NCBI RefSeq assembly: GCF_900115505.1
Contig: NZ_FOWQ01000010.1
Span: 160,544 to 224,543, forward strand
DNA: 64,000 nt
DNA from: Geodermatophilus dictyosporus
GTDB lineage: Bacteria; Actinomycetota; Actinomycetes; Mycobacteriales; Geodermatophilaceae
Direction: 5' to 3'
This document shows positions 54,300 to 63,910 of the stretch, in pieces (the first letter of the stretch is position 1; each line of letters opens with the position of its first letter). The notes beneath the pieces are model-generated. The model searched no databases and had not been told where the DNA came from. It worked only from the letters and a program-made list of their open reading frames with translations. The position numbers and the translations under genes were made by a program.

Positions 54300-55571
54300 T
54301 CAGGCCTCGCCCGGCACCCGCTGCCCGTCCACGGTGAAGCTGGTGCCCGCGCCGTCCTGGAACACGTCCGGGCCCACCGGGGCACGGTTGCCGGAGATCT
54401 CCGTGCGGGTGACCGTCATGGACCCGGGCTCGGAGTTCCACAGCCCGCCGCCCTCGTTGTCGGCGCTGTTGCCGGTCACCGTGCCGCGGTCGATCCGCAC
54501 GGTGCCCGCGCCGGTGAGGTGCAGGCCGCCGCCGTTGCCCGGGTTGGCCCCGGTGTGGTTACCGGTGAGGGCGGTGCGGTCCAGCGTCGTCGTCCCGGTG
54601 TCGGCCTCGATGCCGCCGCCGGCACGGGTGGCGCGGTTGCCGTCGACCACGGTGCGGGTGACGGTCAGCGTCCCGCTGTCGTTGAGCAGCCCGCCGCCGG
54701 AGCCCGCCGCGCCGTCGGCGACGTTGTCGCGGACCTCGCTGCGCTCCACGGTGAGGCGCCCGCCGTCGTTGAACAGCCCGCCGCCGCCGTTGTCGGCCGC
54801 ATCGCCGCCGGCGGTGTTGCCGCTGACGGTGCTGCTGCTGACCGTCATCGTGCCGGCCGCGGAGTTCCACAGCCCGCCGCCCTCGGACGCCGCGGTGTTG
54901 CCGACCACGTGGCTGCGGTCGACGTGCACGGTGCCGGCGCCGGTCAGGTGCAGGCCGCCGCCGTTGCCGGGGTTCGGGCCGGTGTCGTTGTGCGACAGCG
55001 TCGAGCGGGTGACCGTCGTCGTCGAGCCGGCGATCGCCTCGATGCCGCCGCCGGCGCGGGGAGCGGAGTTGCCGGTGACCGTGCTGCGCTCGACGGCGAG
55101 CGTGCCGGCGTTGAGGACGCCGCCGCCGGAGGCGCCGCCGGTGGTGCCCGGCTGGCCGGGGGCCACGCCGCCGGTGACGGTGACCTGACGCAGGGTGAGC
55201 GAGGCGCCCGGGCGGACGTCGAACACCCGGTCGAGGCGCGCGGCGTCGACCGTGGCCCCGCGGCCCTCGACCACCAGGTGCCCGGTGACGTCGAGGTCGC
55301 CGACCGCGGCGGCGTCGTCGGTGCCGGCCAGCGCCAGGCGGTAGGTGCGCGGGGAGAGCACGATCGTGCCGGAGCCAGCCGCGTTGGCCGCCTGCACGGC
55401 CGCGCGCAGGGAGCCGGCACCGCCGTCGGCCGTGGTGGTGACGGTGCTGCCGCTCGAGCCGCCCGAGCCGCCCGAGCCGCCGCCGGCCGCGGCCGGGGTC
55501 GCGGCGAGCAGGAGCAGGGCGAACGCCGAGGCGCCGGCAACGGTGCCGGCGCGCAGGGTCGTGGATCGCAT
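54300..55571 (-). CDS. Secreted right-handed beta-helix protein
   Basis: Exported protein of 423 residues with a signal peptide (RSTTLRAGTVAGASAFALLLLAATPAAA split at A25) and a Gly/Ser segment, then about fifteen Asn/Gly/Thr-rich coil repeats such as GGGLHLTGAGTVHVDRSHVVGN and GGGLWNSAAGTMTVSSSTVSGN (halves). This matches the polymorphic outer membrane protein/parallel beta-helix repeat pattern used for surface adhesins or polysaccharide lyases. No C-terminal anchor is seen. It lies back to back with the CHRD gene. Confidence 0.8.
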   Translation of the reverse strand: MRSTTLRAGTVAGASAFALLLLAATPAAAGGGSGGSGGSSGSTVTTTADGGAGSLRAAVQAANAAGSGTIVLSPRTYRLALAGTDDAAAVGDLDVTGHLVVEGRGATVDAARLDRVFDVRPGASLTLRQVTVTGGVAPGQPGTTGGASGGGVLNAGTLAVERSTVTGNSAPRAGGGIEAIAGSTTTVTRSTLSHNDTGPNPGNGGGLHLTGAGTVHVDRSHVVGNTAASEGGGLWNSAAGTMTVSSSTVSGNTAGGDAADNGGGGLFNDGGRLTVERSEVRDNVADGAAGSGGGLLNDSGTLTVTRTVVDGNRATRAGGGIEADTGTTTLDRTALTGNHTGANPGNGGGLHLTGAGTVRIDRGTVTGNSADNEGGGLWNSEPGSMTVTRTEISGNRAPVGPDVFQDGAGTSFTVDGQRVPGEA

Positions 55572-55648
55572 GCGCAGGTCCCCTCGTGAGGTGGACGGCG
55601 CCCGCTGGCCGGGCGCCGTGCACGAGGGGGTACGGGGCCGGCGCTCCC

Positions 55649-55678
55649 CGCGTTCAGCACGTCCGGGAGGTGAACGCG
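55649..55678. promoter_or_regulatory. Inverted repeat in divergent region between beta-helix and CHRD genes
   Basis: Perfect 8-bp arms CGCGTTCA (55649-55656) and TGAACGCG (55671-55678) with a 14-base spacer, so half-site centres are 22 bases apart, two helical turns. A candidate operator for a dimeric repressor; no regulator known. Confidence 0.45.
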
Positions 55679-55735
55679 GACCGGGTCGGGTGCGTACCCC
55701 TGACACCCGACGCCCCGCACACCGAGGAGCACCCC

Positions 55736-56449
55736 GTGTCCCCACTCCGCTCGACCCTCGCCCGCACCACCCTCGTCACGGGCGTCGCCGGCGCCGTCGT
55801 CCTGACCGGCGGGGGTGCCGCGTCGGCCGAGACGGAGGTGGCCGAGCCGGCCACCTTCACCAGCGCCTTCACCGCCATGGCCGCTCCGGACCAGGTCGTC
55901 GACCCCGACGGCGTCCCGACGCCGGGCACGCCGGGCGCATCCGGCACCTTCACCTACCGGATCAACTCCGACCTGGAGATCATCTGCTACGAGATCACCC
56001 TCTCCGGCGTCACGCCGCCGTTCCAGAGCCCGGCCAAGACCGCGACGCACATCCACCAGGCTGCCGCCGGTCAGCCCGGGCCGCCGCGGATCGCCCTCCC
56101 GAACCCCGAGGACGACGGCACGGGACGGCTGGTCAGCAGCGGCTGCCTGCAGGGGCCCTTCACCACCGGGGTGGTGACGGACGGGACCGACACCGGCGAG
56201 GGCTTCACCCTCGCCGAGATCGAGGCCGACCCGTCGGCCTTCGCCACCGACACCCACACCACGGCCAACCCGGCCGGCGCCGTGCGCGGGCAGCTGACCG
56301 CCGTCCCGGCCGGCGGCGTGGAGACCGGAGCCGGCGGGACGGCGGAGGACTCCCTGGTCCGCACTGCGCTGCTGTCCGTCGCCGGCCTGGGCGCCCTGGC
56401 CACCGCGGGCACGGTCGCGCTGCGCCGCCGCGCCACGACCGGCGCCTGA
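55736..56449 (+). CDS. CHRD-domain surface protein with possible sorting signal
   Basis: Exported protein of 237 residues. A signal peptide (residues 1-31, cut after GGGAASA) is followed by a CHRD domain (FTSAFTAMAAPDQVVDPDG, FTYRINSDLEIICYEITLSG, HIHQAAAGQPGP). Near the C-terminus GGVETG (193-198) and GGTAED precede a hydrophobic helix (ALLSVAGLGALATAGTVAL) and an RRR tail, the arrangement of a cell-wall anchor. GTG 55736 has GAGGAG upstream. The class F sortase gene is three bases downstream. Confidence 0.85.
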   Translation: MSPLRSTLARTTLVTGVAGAVVLTGGGAASAETEVAEPATFTSAFTAMAAPDQVVDPDGVPTPGTPGASGTFTYRINSDLEIICYEITLSGVTPPFQSPAKTATHIHQAAAGQPGPPRIALPNPEDDGTGRLVSSGCLQGPFTTGVVTDGTDTGEGFTLAEIEADPSAFATDTHTTANPAGAVRGQLTAVPAGGVETGAGGTAEDSLVRTALLSVAGLGALATAGTVALRRRATTGA

Positions 56450-56452
56450 CCC

Positions 56453-57070
56453 GTGCGCCCCGGACCCGGGCTCGCCGGGCTGGTGGCCGCCGTGCTGCTG
56501 GCCGGCTGCAGCTCCCCGGACGGTCCCGGGTCCGGGGCTGCGCCGCCCTCCGCCACGCCACCCCCCGCCACGTCCGCGTCCGCGGCACCGCCGGTGGGGG
56601 GAGGCCCGGCCGTCGTCGACCCGACCACCGTGCCCGAGCCGGTCGCCGTCTCGGTCCCTGCGCTCGGGGTGGCCGGCGACCTGCTCGCCCTGGGGCTGCT
56701 GCCCGACGGGACCGCCGAGGTGCCCGCCGACCCCGACCGGGTCGGCTGGTTCACCGGAGGCGGCCGGCCCGGGGCACGGGGGCCGACGGTCCTGCTCGGG
56801 CATGTGGACTCGACCGCCGGCCCGGCCGTCTTCCACGACCTGCACGACCTGCGCGCCGGCGACGTCGTCGAGGTCACCGTGGCCGACGGGTCGGTGGCTC
56901 GGTACGAGGTCACCGGTCGTGAGCAGGTGCCCAAGGACGAGTTCCCGACCGCTGCCGTCTTCGGCGCCACGACCGAGGACGTCCTCCGCCTGGTCACCTG
57001 CACGGGGGCGTTCGACCGCGGCGCCCGCAGCTACGTGGACAACCTCGTGGTCACCGCCGTGCGGCGGTGA
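56453..57070 (+). CDS. Class F sortase (lipoprotein)
   Basis: Sortase of 205 residues with the class F catalytic set: His117 (LLGHVDS), Cys183 (LVTCTGAF) and Arg192 (RGARSYVDN). The N-terminal region has a lipobox LLAGC (Cys19), so it is anchored as a lipoprotein instead of by an uncleaved helix, followed by a Pro/Ser/Thr linker. Sortases cleave a sorting motif and join the substrate to peptidoglycan or another protein. It follows the CHRD gene by three bases and converges on RNase J with four. Confidence 0.92.
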   Translation: MRPGPGLAGLVAAVLLAGCSSPDGPGSGAAPPSATPPPATSASAAPPVGGGPAVVDPTTVPEPVAVSVPALGVAGDLLALGLLPDGTAEVPADPDRVGWFTGGGRPGARGPTVLLGHVDSTAGPAVFHDLHDLRAGDVVEVTVADGSVARYEVTGREQVPKDEFPTAAVFGATTEDVLRLVTCTGAFDRGARSYVDNLVVTAVRR

Positions 57071-57074
57071 CCGC

Positions 57075-58787
57075 TCACACCTCCAGCACCGTCGGGATGA
57101 TCATGGGCCGGCGGCGGTGGGTGTCGCTGACCCACTTGCCGACCGTCCGGCGGATGACCTGGGAGAGGCGGTGGGCCTCGGTCCGCCCGTCGGACAGCTC
57201 CCGCTTGAGGTTGTCCTCGACCAGCCGCAGGACCTCGTCGAAGGCCGTCGGGTCGTCGGAGAAGCCGCGGGTGGACAGGTGCACCGGCCGGACGATCGTC
57301 CCGGTCGAGGGCTCGACGACGACGGTGAGCGCCACGAAGCCCTCGTCGCCGAGGATCCGCCGCTCCTGCAGCGACTCCTCGCCGACGTCGCCCACGTTGA
57401 GCCCGTCGACGTAGACGTTGCCCACCGGCACCGAGCCGGAGATCGAGGCCTTGCCGTCGACGAGGTCGACCACCACGCCGTCCTCGGCGAGCAGCACCCG
57501 GTCGGCGGCCATGCCGGTCTGCTCGGCCAGCGCCGCGTGCGCGCGCAGGTGGCGCCACTCGCCGTGCACCGGCATCAGGTAGCGGGGCTTGGCCACGTTG
57601 AGCAGCGTGCGCAGCTCCCCGGCCGGTGCGTGCCCGGAGACGTGCACCCGCGCGGTCTCCTTGTGCACCACGGTGGCGCCCAGCCGCGCCAGGCCGTTGA
57701 TGACCTTGTAGACGGCGGTCTCGTTGCCCGGCACGAGCGAGGAGGCCAGCACGATCGTGTCGCCGGCCTCGATGGTCACCTGGTGGTGCTCGCCGCGGGC
57801 CATGCGACCCAGCGCCGACAGCGGCTCCCCCTGCGACCCGGTGCTCACCAGCACGACCTGCTCGGGCGGCATCGACGTCGCCTCGTCGAGACTGACCATC
57901 AGGCCGGGCGCGACGCGCAGCAGCCCGAGGTCGCGGGCCACGCCCATGTTGCGGACCATCGAGCGGCCGACGAGGGCGACCTTGCGGCCGTGCGTGTCGG
58001 CGGCGTCGAGCACCTGCTGGATGCGGTGCACGTGGCTGGCGAAGCTGGAGACGATCAGCCGCTGGGTGGCCCGCCGGAACACGTCCTCCAGGACCGGGCC
58101 GATCGACCGCTCCGGCGTCACGAAACCGGGGATCTCGGCGTTGGTGGAGTCGGCCAGCAGCAGGTCGATCCCCTCGAGCCCGAGCCGGGCGAAGGCGCCC
58201 AGGTCGGTGAGGACGCCGTCGAGGGGCAGCTGGTCCATCTTGAAGTCCCCGGTGTGCACCAGGACGCCGGCCGGGGTGTGCACGGCGACGGCGAGCGCGT
58301 CGGGGATCGAGTGGTTGACCGAGATGAACTCGCAGTGGAACGGCCCGGCGACGTGGTCGTCACCGGCGGCGACCTCGACGAGCACCGGGTCCAGCCGGTG
58401 CTCGCGGAGCTTGGCCTTGACCAGGGCCAGGGTGAACCGGGACCCGACCAGCGGGATGTCGCTGCGCATGCGGAGCAGGTAGGGGATCGCGCCGATGTGG
58501 TCCTCGTGCCCGTGGGTGAGGACGACGGCCGCGACGTCGTCGAGGCGGTGCTCGATGACCCCGAAGTCCGGCAGGATCAGGTCGACGCCGGGCTGCTCGG
58601 CCTCGGGGAAGAGCACGCCGCAGTCGATGACCAGCAGCTTGCCGTCGAACTCGAGCACGGCCATGTTGCGGCCGATCTCGCCGAGCCCGCCGAGGGCGAT
58701 GACCCGCAGCCCGCCGGCGGGCAGCGGCGGCGGCGTCTTGAGGTCGAGGTGCGGCTGGTTGGCCTGTCCGGCCGAGCTGACGGTCAC
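57075..58787 (-). CDS. rnj: Ribonuclease J
   Basis: Metallo-beta-lactamase-type 5'-3' exonuclease/endonuclease of 570 residues. The metal site is HGHEDHIGA, with further ligands in VHTGDFKMD and SFASHVHR; the beta-CASP domain includes VALVGRSM and the C-terminal part has VSGHAPAGELRTLLN. It processes rRNA and degrades mRNA. GTG 58787 overlaps the dapA stop by four bases, the conserved dapA-rnj actinobacterial pairing (Rv2752c-Rv2753c). Confidence 0.96.
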   Translation of the reverse strand: MTVSSAGQANQPHLDLKTPPPLPAGGLRVIALGGLGEIGRNMAVLEFDGKLLVIDCGVLFPEAEQPGVDLILPDFGVIEHRLDDVAAVVLTHGHEDHIGAIPYLLRMRSDIPLVGSRFTLALVKAKLREHRLDPVLVEVAAGDDHVAGPFHCEFISVNHSIPDALAVAVHTPAGVLVHTGDFKMDQLPLDGVLTDLGAFARLGLEGIDLLLADSTNAEIPGFVTPERSIGPVLEDVFRRATQRLIVSSFASHVHRIQQVLDAADTHGRKVALVGRSMVRNMGVARDLGLLRVAPGLMVSLDEATSMPPEQVVLVSTGSQGEPLSALGRMARGEHHQVTIEAGDTIVLASSLVPGNETAVYKVINGLARLGATVVHKETARVHVSGHAPAGELRTLLNVAKPRYLMPVHGEWRHLRAHAALAEQTGMAADRVLLAEDGVVVDLVDGKASISGSVPVGNVYVDGLNVGDVGEESLQERRILGDEGFVALTVVVEPSTGTIVRPVHLSTRGFSDDPTAFDEVLRLVEDNLKRELSDGRTEAHRLSQVIRRTVGKWVSDTHRRRPMIIPTVLEV

Positions 58788-59698
58788 CGGGTGTGGACCT
58801 CTCCGAGGTGGACCCCGCCGGCGGCGAGGTCGGTGCGCAGCTGGTCGAGCTGCTCGGGCGTGGCGTCGACCAGCGGCGGGCGCACGGGGCCGGCGGGCAG
58901 GCCCAGCTCGCGCAGCGCCGCCTTCACGGTGATGACGCCCTGGGTGCGGAAGACGCCGGTGTAGACCGGCAGCAGGCTCTCGTTGACCTCGCGCGCCTTC
59001 GCCAGGTCGCCGGACTCGACCGCGGCGATCAGCTCGGCCAGCCGGGGACCGACCAGGTGGCCGACCACGCTCACCACGCCGACCGCGCCGAGCGCGAGCA
59101 TCGGCAGGTTGACCATGTCCTCGCCGCAGTAGTAGGCCAGGTCGGTGCGGGCCAGCGTCCAGGCCAGGGCGCCGAAGTCGGACTTGGCGTCCTTGACCGC
59201 GACGATGCGCGGGTGCTCCGCGAGGCGGACCAGGGTGTCCACCTCGATCGGCACGACCGAGCGCGGCGGGATGTCGTAGAGCATCACCGGCAGGTCGGTG
59301 GCGTCGGCGACCGCGGTGAAGTGGCGCAGCAGCCCGGCCTGCGGCGGCTTGTTGTAGTACGGGGTGACGACGAGCAGGCCGTCGGCCCCGAGCCGCTCGG
59401 CGCGGCGGGCGTTCTCGATGCTGTGCGCCGTGTCGTTGGTGCCGACGCCGGCGACCACGGTGGCGCGGTCGCCGACGGCGTCGATGACGGCCTCGAGGAC
59501 GGCCTGCTGCTCGCCGTCGGCCAGGGTGGGGGCCTCACCGGTGGTGCCGAGCACGACCAGGCCGTCGTGCGCCTGCCGGTCGACCAGGTGCGCGGCCAGC
59601 TCCTGGGCCCCCGCCAGGTCGATCGAGCCGTCCTCGGCGAAGGGGGTCACCATCGCCGTCAGCACTCGCCCGAAGGGCCGGGCGGGGTCGGTGGTCAT
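58784..59698 (-). CDS. dapA: 4-hydroxy-tetrahydrodipicolinate synthase
   Basis: First committed enzyme of the diaminopimelate/lysine pathway: condenses pyruvate with aspartate semialdehyde. The 304 residues carry the Schiff-base Lys169 (VAVKDAK), Tyr141 (LYDIPPRS) and GTTGE around 52-55, plus VTPYYNKPP. The overlap with the RNase J start links cell-wall precursor and RNA-processing genes. ATG 59698 has no strong ribosome site but matches the family start. Confidence 0.97.
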   Translation of the reverse strand: MTTDPARPFGRVLTAMVTPFAEDGSIDLAGAQELAAHLVDRQAHDGLVVLGTTGEAPTLADGEQQAVLEAVIDAVGDRATVVAGVGTNDTAHSIENARRAERLGADGLLVVTPYYNKPPQAGLLRHFTAVADATDLPVMLYDIPPRSVVPIEVDTLVRLAEHPRIVAVKDAKSDFGALAWTLARTDLAYYCGEDMVNLPMLALGAVGVVSVVGHLVGPRLAELIAAVESGDLAKAREVNESLLPVYTGVFRTQGVITVKAALRELGLPAGPVRPPLVDATPEQLDQLRTDLAAGGVHLGEVHTR

Positions 59699-59708
59699 GC
59701 GGTCGAAT

Positions 59709-60236
<528 letters not shown>

Positions 60237-61049
60237 TCAGACCGCGACGGCGGCGCGGATGGCCGGGTGCGGATCGTACCCGTGCAGGGTGAAGTCCTCG
60301 TAGCGGTGGTCGAACAGCGATGGCGCCGGGGCGATCTCCAGCGTCGGGAACGGCCGCACCTCGCGGGAGAGCTGCTCGCGGACCTGCTCGACGTGGTTGC
60401 TGTACACGTGGCAGTCGCCGCCGACCCAGATGAACTCACCCGGCTCGAGGCCGACCTGGGCGGCGACCATGCGGGTGAGCAGCGCGTAGCCGGCGATGTT
60501 GAACGGGACGCCGAGGAACATGTCGGCGCTGCGCTGGTAGAGCTGGCAGGACAGCCGCCCGTCGTGCACGGCGAACTGGAACAGCGCGTGGCAGGGCGCC
60601 AGTGCCATGTCCGGCAGCGCGGCGACGTTCCAGGCGGAGACGACCATCCGCCGGGAGTCGGGGTCCGTGCGCAGCGTGTCCAGCACGCCCTGGATCTGGT
60701 CGACGGCGCCGCCGTCCGGGGTCGGCCACGAGCGCCACTGGACGCCGTAGACCGGCCCGAGGTCGCCGTCCTCGTCGGCCCACTCGTCCCAGATGGTGAC
60801 GCCGTTCTCCGTCAGCCAGCGGGTGCTGCCCTCGCCGCGCAGGAACCACAGCAGTTCGACGGCGACCGACCGGAAGTGCACCTTCTTGGTCGTCACCAGG
60901 GGGAAGCGCTCGGACAGGTCGTAGCGCAGCCGCTCCCCGAACAGGCTGACCGTGCCGGTGCCGGTGCGGTCGGACTTCGGCGTCCCCGTCTCGAGGACGC
61001 GGCGCAGCAGGTCCTCGTACTGCGTGTCGACCCCTCCGCTGCTCGTCAC
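60237..61049 (-). CDS. thyA: Thymidylate synthase ThyA
   Basis: Folate-dependent synthase turning dUMP into dTMP. The 270 residues have the nucleophile Cys153 ([10 protein letters not shown]), DRTGTGT near residue 27 and the C-terminal [15 protein letters not shown] 61049 has a TAGGCT-like -10 eight bases upstream. It feeds dihydrofolate to FolA directly downstream and is 11 bases from the glycosylase gene stop. Confidence 0.97.
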   Translation of the reverse strand: MTSSGGVDTQYEDLLRRVLETGTPKSDRTGTGTVSLFGERLRYDLSERFPLVTTKKVHFRSVAVELLWFLRGEGSTRWLTENGVTIWDEWADEDGDLGPVYGVQWRSWPTPDGGAVDQIQGVLDTLRTDPDSRRMVVSAWNVAALPDMALAPCHALFQFAVHDGRLSCQLYQRSADMFLGVPFNIAGYALLTRMVAAQVGLEPGEFIWVGGDCHVYSNHVEQVREQLSREVRPFPTLEIAPAPSLFDHRYEDFTLHGYDPHPAIRAAVAV

Positions 61050-61060
61050 GGGCACCGAGC

Positions 61061-62293
61061 CTAGGCGACGCCGGACGCCGCGGCGGTGAGCGCGCGGGTG
61101 AGGTCGCTCGCCAGGTCGCCCCGCTCGGCGACGGCGACGTCGTCGAGCCGCAGCCAGCCGGCCATCAGCCGCAGCTCGGCGGCGAGCTCCGCGGCGACCT
61201 CGGCCCGGTCGACGCCGGCCTCGGCGTGGGTGGCCTGCGCGCGGAGCACACCGGCCTGCCGGTCGGCCTTGAGGTCGACGCGGGCGACGAGGCGGTCGCC
61301 GAGCAGGAAGGGCAGCACGTAGTAGCCGTGCACCCGCTGCGCCGCGGGGGTGTAGATCTCCAGCCGGTAGCGGAAGCCGAAGATGCGCTCCACGCGCGGC
61401 CGCTCCCACACCAGCGGGTCGAACGGCGAGAGCAGCGCGCGGGCGCGGACCCACCGCGGCCTCCGCGCCGCCGGGTCGAGCCAGGCCGGGGCACCCCAGC
61501 CGTCGACCTCGACGGGCAGCAGCTCCCCGGCGTCGGTGAGCTCGGCGACCGCCTGGCGGGCCGGCGCCGGGCGGAGGCGGAAGTAGTCGCGCAGGTCCCG
61601 CTCGGTGGCCACGCCGAGGGCGCGGGCGGCGGTGCGGACCAGCTCCCGGACGGCGTCGGCGGGGTCGGGCGTCGGGGTCCGCAGGACGGCGGGCGGCAGC
61701 ACCCGCTCGGTGAGGTCGTAGACCCGCTCGAAGGACGTCGTCCGGGCCCGTGCGGTGAGCACGCCGGTGTAGAAGAGCCACTCCAGGGCCACCTTGCCCG
61801 CGTGCCAGTTCCACATCGAACCGGGCCGGTCGGGCCGGGGTTCGGCGAGGTCGCTGGCCTTGAGCGGGCCGGCGCTGCGCACCCGGTCGAGCACCTCGGC
61901 GACGTAGCCGGGCCGCTCCTGCTGGATGCGCACCATGGAGCCCCAGGCGTGCTCCTCCGCGGCGGCCATGCGCCAGCGCAGGTGGGGGTGCAGGCGCACG
62001 GGGAGGTAGCTGGCCTCGTGCGCCCAGTACTCGAAGACGTCCGACCGGCGGGCGGTGAAGGCGTCCATCGCGGCCCGCGGGTAGGCGCCGAGCCGGCTGA
62101 ACGCCGGCAGGTAGTGGGAGCGGGAGAGCACGTTCACCGAGTCGATCTGGACGACCGCCATCCGGTCGGTCACCTTCCGCAGCTGCCGGGTGCCGGGGAC
62201 GACGGCCGGCCGCGGCTCGGCGAACCCCTGGGCGGCGAGCGCCGTGCGCCGGGCGAGCGCTGCCGGCAGCCGGTCGACGGCGGGAGGGGTCAC
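61061..62293 (-). CDS. AlkX/YcaQ-type winged-helix DNA glycosylase
   Basis: Protein of 410 residues of the HTH_42 (YcaQ/AlkZ) family that removes alkylated bases or unhooks interstrand cross-links. The catalytic motif reads QID in [17 protein letters not shown] (about residue 48), placing it with the QxD AlkX/YcaQ branch, not the QxQ AlkZ branch. Three winged-helix units are suggested by the [15 protein letters not shown] and [15 protein letters not shown] segments. GTG 62293 starts just before the family homology. It is divergent from the GNAT gene. Confidence 0.88.
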   Translation of the reverse strand: MTPPAVDRLPAALARRTALAAQGFAEPRPAVVPGTRQLRKVTDRMAVVQIDSVNVLSRSHYLPAFSRLGAYPRAAMDAFTARRSDVFEYWAHEASYLPVRLHPHLRWRMAAAEEHAWGSMVRIQQERPGYVAEVLDRVRSAGPLKASDLAEPRPDRPGSMWNWHAGKVALEWLFYTGVLTARARTTSFERVYDLTERVLPPAVLRTPTPDPADAVRELVRTAARALGVATERDLRDYFRLRPAPARQAVAELTDAGELLPVEVDGWGAPAWLDPAARRPRWVRARALLSPFDPLVWERPRVERIFGFRYRLEIYTPAAQRVHGYYVLPFLLGDRLVARVDLKADRQAGVLRAQATHAEAGVDRAEVAAELAAELRLMAGWLRLDDVAVAERGDLASDLTRALTAAASGVA

Positions 62294-62346
62294 ACCTCGA
62301 TCCTGCCGTGGCCCGCCGACGGTCTCGCGCCGGCGGTGGGTCGACC

Positions 62347-62352
62347 TACGCT
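62347..62352 (+). promoter_or_regulatory. -10 box of GNAT gene, leaderless
   Basis: TACGCT six bases before GTG 62359. Confidence 0.6.
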
Positions 62353-62358
62353 GCTTGC

Positions 62359-62940
62359 GTGGAGTCCCTGCCCTTCCCGCGCCTGACCGGCACCGCGGAG
62401 GTGTCGGTGCGCCCCGCGGTGCCCGCGGACGCCGCCGCCATCGCACGGGTGCAGGGCGAGACGTGGCGGACGGCGTTCCGTGCGCTGCTGCCGGCCGCGG
62501 TGCTCGACGGCTGGGACGCCGCGGCCGCGGAGGCCGCGTGGAGGGCCGCGGTGGCCGCTCCCCCGACGCCGGGGCACGGCGTCCTGGTCGCTGTCGACGA
62601 CGGCCGGGTCGTGGGCTTCGCCGCCCACGGCCCCGCCGAGCTGGACGGCGGCGAGGCGCCGCACCCGTCAGGGCCGACGACGGACCTGGCCGTGCTGCTC
62701 GTGGAGCCGCGGTGGGGACGCCGCGGGCACGGCAGCCGCCTGCTGGCGGCGGTGGCCGACCTGGCACGCGGCACGGGCGCCCGCCGACTCCAGGCGTGGG
62801 TCGCCGAGGCCGACGAGGTGACCGCCGGCTTCCTGGAGTCGGCCGGCTGGGCGCGCGAGGGGTGGGTCCGCACCCTGGACGCCGCCGGCACGCCCGTGCG
62901 GGAGGTCCGCTGGCACACCCTCCTGGAGGGCGACGCATGA
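62359..62940 (+). CDS. GNAT-family N-acetyltransferase
   Basis: Cytoplasmic acetyltransferase of 193 residues. SVRPAVPADAAAIARVQGETWRTAF opens the fold (seen in two parts), and the acetyl-CoA site is VEPRWGRRGHGSRLLAAVAD (RxxGxG/A). FLESAGW is the C-terminal part of the fold. The substrate cannot be predicted. Leaderless by TACGCT. The stop overlaps the next start by four bases (ATGA). Confidence 0.88.
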   Translation: MESLPFPRLTGTAEVSVRPAVPADAAAIARVQGETWRTAFRALLPAAVLDGWDAAAAEAAWRAAVAAPPTPGHGVLVAVDDGRVVGFAAHGPAELDGGEAPHPSGPTTDLAVLLVEPRWGRRGHGSRLLAAVADLARGTGARRLQAWVAEADEVTAGFLESAGWAREGWVRTLDAAGTPVREVRWHTLLEGDA

Positions 62941-63599
62941 CGTTCACCGGCTTCCCCGACGAGGGGCTGGTCTTCTACGAGGGGCTGGAGGCCGACAACT
63001 CCAAGACCTACTGGTCGCGGTCGCGGTCGGTGTACGAGGACTGCGTCCGCGCGCCCGTGCAGGCGCTGGTCGACGAGCTGGCGGGCGAGTTCGGCCCCGC
63101 CAGGCTCTTCCGTCCCCACCGCGACGTGCGCTTCAGCAACGACAGGACGCCCTACAAGACGCACCAGGGCGCGGTGGCCCACCAGGAGGGCCGGGGCGCC
63201 GGAGCCTGGTACGTGCAGATCTCCGCCGAGGGGCTGCGGGTGGCCGGTGGGGCCTGGCGGCTGGAGTCCGACCAGGTGGAGCGCTACCGCCGGGCAGTGG
63301 CCGACGACGTGCAGGGACCGCGGCTGCGCACCGAGGTGGACCGGCTCGCCGGTGCCGGCTGGACCGTGGAGGGCGACCGCCTGACCCGTGTGCCCAAGGG
63401 CTACGACGTCGACGACGCCCGGGCAGACCTGCTGCGCCACCGCTCGCTGCACGCCGGCCGGCTGTTCCCCTTCGCCGAGTGGCTGCACACCCGGGAGGCG
63501 CTCGAGCACGTGCGCTCGGCCTGGCGCGAGCTGGCCGACCTCAACGCGTGGCTCGCCGACAACGTCGGCGCCACCACCAGGGAGGTCCGCCGCCGCTGA
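62937..63599 (+). CDS. DUF2461 (TIGR02453) family protein
   Basis: Protein of 220 residues matching DUF2461: FYEGLEADNSKTYW, FRPHRDVRFSNDRTPYKTHQG, GAWYVQISAEGLRVAGGAW. The function is unknown in the family. ATG 62937 overlaps the GNAT stop, so translation is coupled. A strong terminator follows, before the rRNA operon. Confidence 0.85.
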   Translation: MTFTGFPDEGLVFYEGLEADNSKTYWSRSRSVYEDCVRAPVQALVDELAGEFGPARLFRPHRDVRFSNDRTPYKTHQGAVAHQEGRGAGAWYVQISAEGLRVAGGAWRLESDQVERYRRAVADDVQGPRLRTEVDRLAGAGWTVEGDRLTRVPKGYDVDDARADLLRHRSLHAGRLFPFAEWLHTREALEHVRSAWRELADLNAWLADNVGATTREVRRR

Positions 63600-63647
63600 G
63601 CGGCGCTGAGCCGTCGAGTGGCGGACCCGGACCACTCCTGAGAAGTG

Positions 63648-63683
63648 CTGGAGGGCCCCCACCGTGTGGTGGGGGCCCTCCAG
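63648..63683. terminator. Terminator between DUF2461 gene and rRNA operon
   Basis: Perfect 16-bp stem (63648-63663 with 63668-63683) and a four-base loop GTGT. It can end the plus-strand operon and the minus-strand rRNA transcript. Confidence 0.9.
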
Positions 63684-63693
63684 GGAATGGTTG

Positions 63694-63810
63694 TCCGGCG
63701 GTGTCCTACTCTCCCACCCCGTCTCCAGGGCAGTACCATCGGCGCTGAGAGGCTTAGCTTCCGGGTTCGGAATGGGACCGGGCGTTTCCCTCTCGCCATG
63801 ACCGCCGTAA
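63694..63810 (-). rRNA. rrf: 5S ribosomal RNA
   Basis: On the minus strand the sequence has the 5S pattern: a start near TTACGGCGGTCATGGCG, then CCCGGTCCCATTCCGAACC, AAGCTAAGCCTCTCAGCG and GGGTGGGAGAGTAGGACACC, closing with CGCCGG. Ends are uncertain by a few bases. It is the last gene of an rRNA operon reading right to left, about 100 bases from 23S. Confidence 0.93.
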
Positions 63811-63910
63811 CACTGTGAACATGTCAACCCGATCGGGGTTGGATGCGTTCAGAACCGCACAGTGGACGCGAACACGCTTGCTTTGTTGGCTTGACAGCAG
63901 GTGTGTGTGG

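Noticed and set aside
63811..63910. tRNA or small RNA in the 23S-5S spacer
   Set aside because: No cloverleaf or TTCGA loop; it looks like normal rRNA processing stems.
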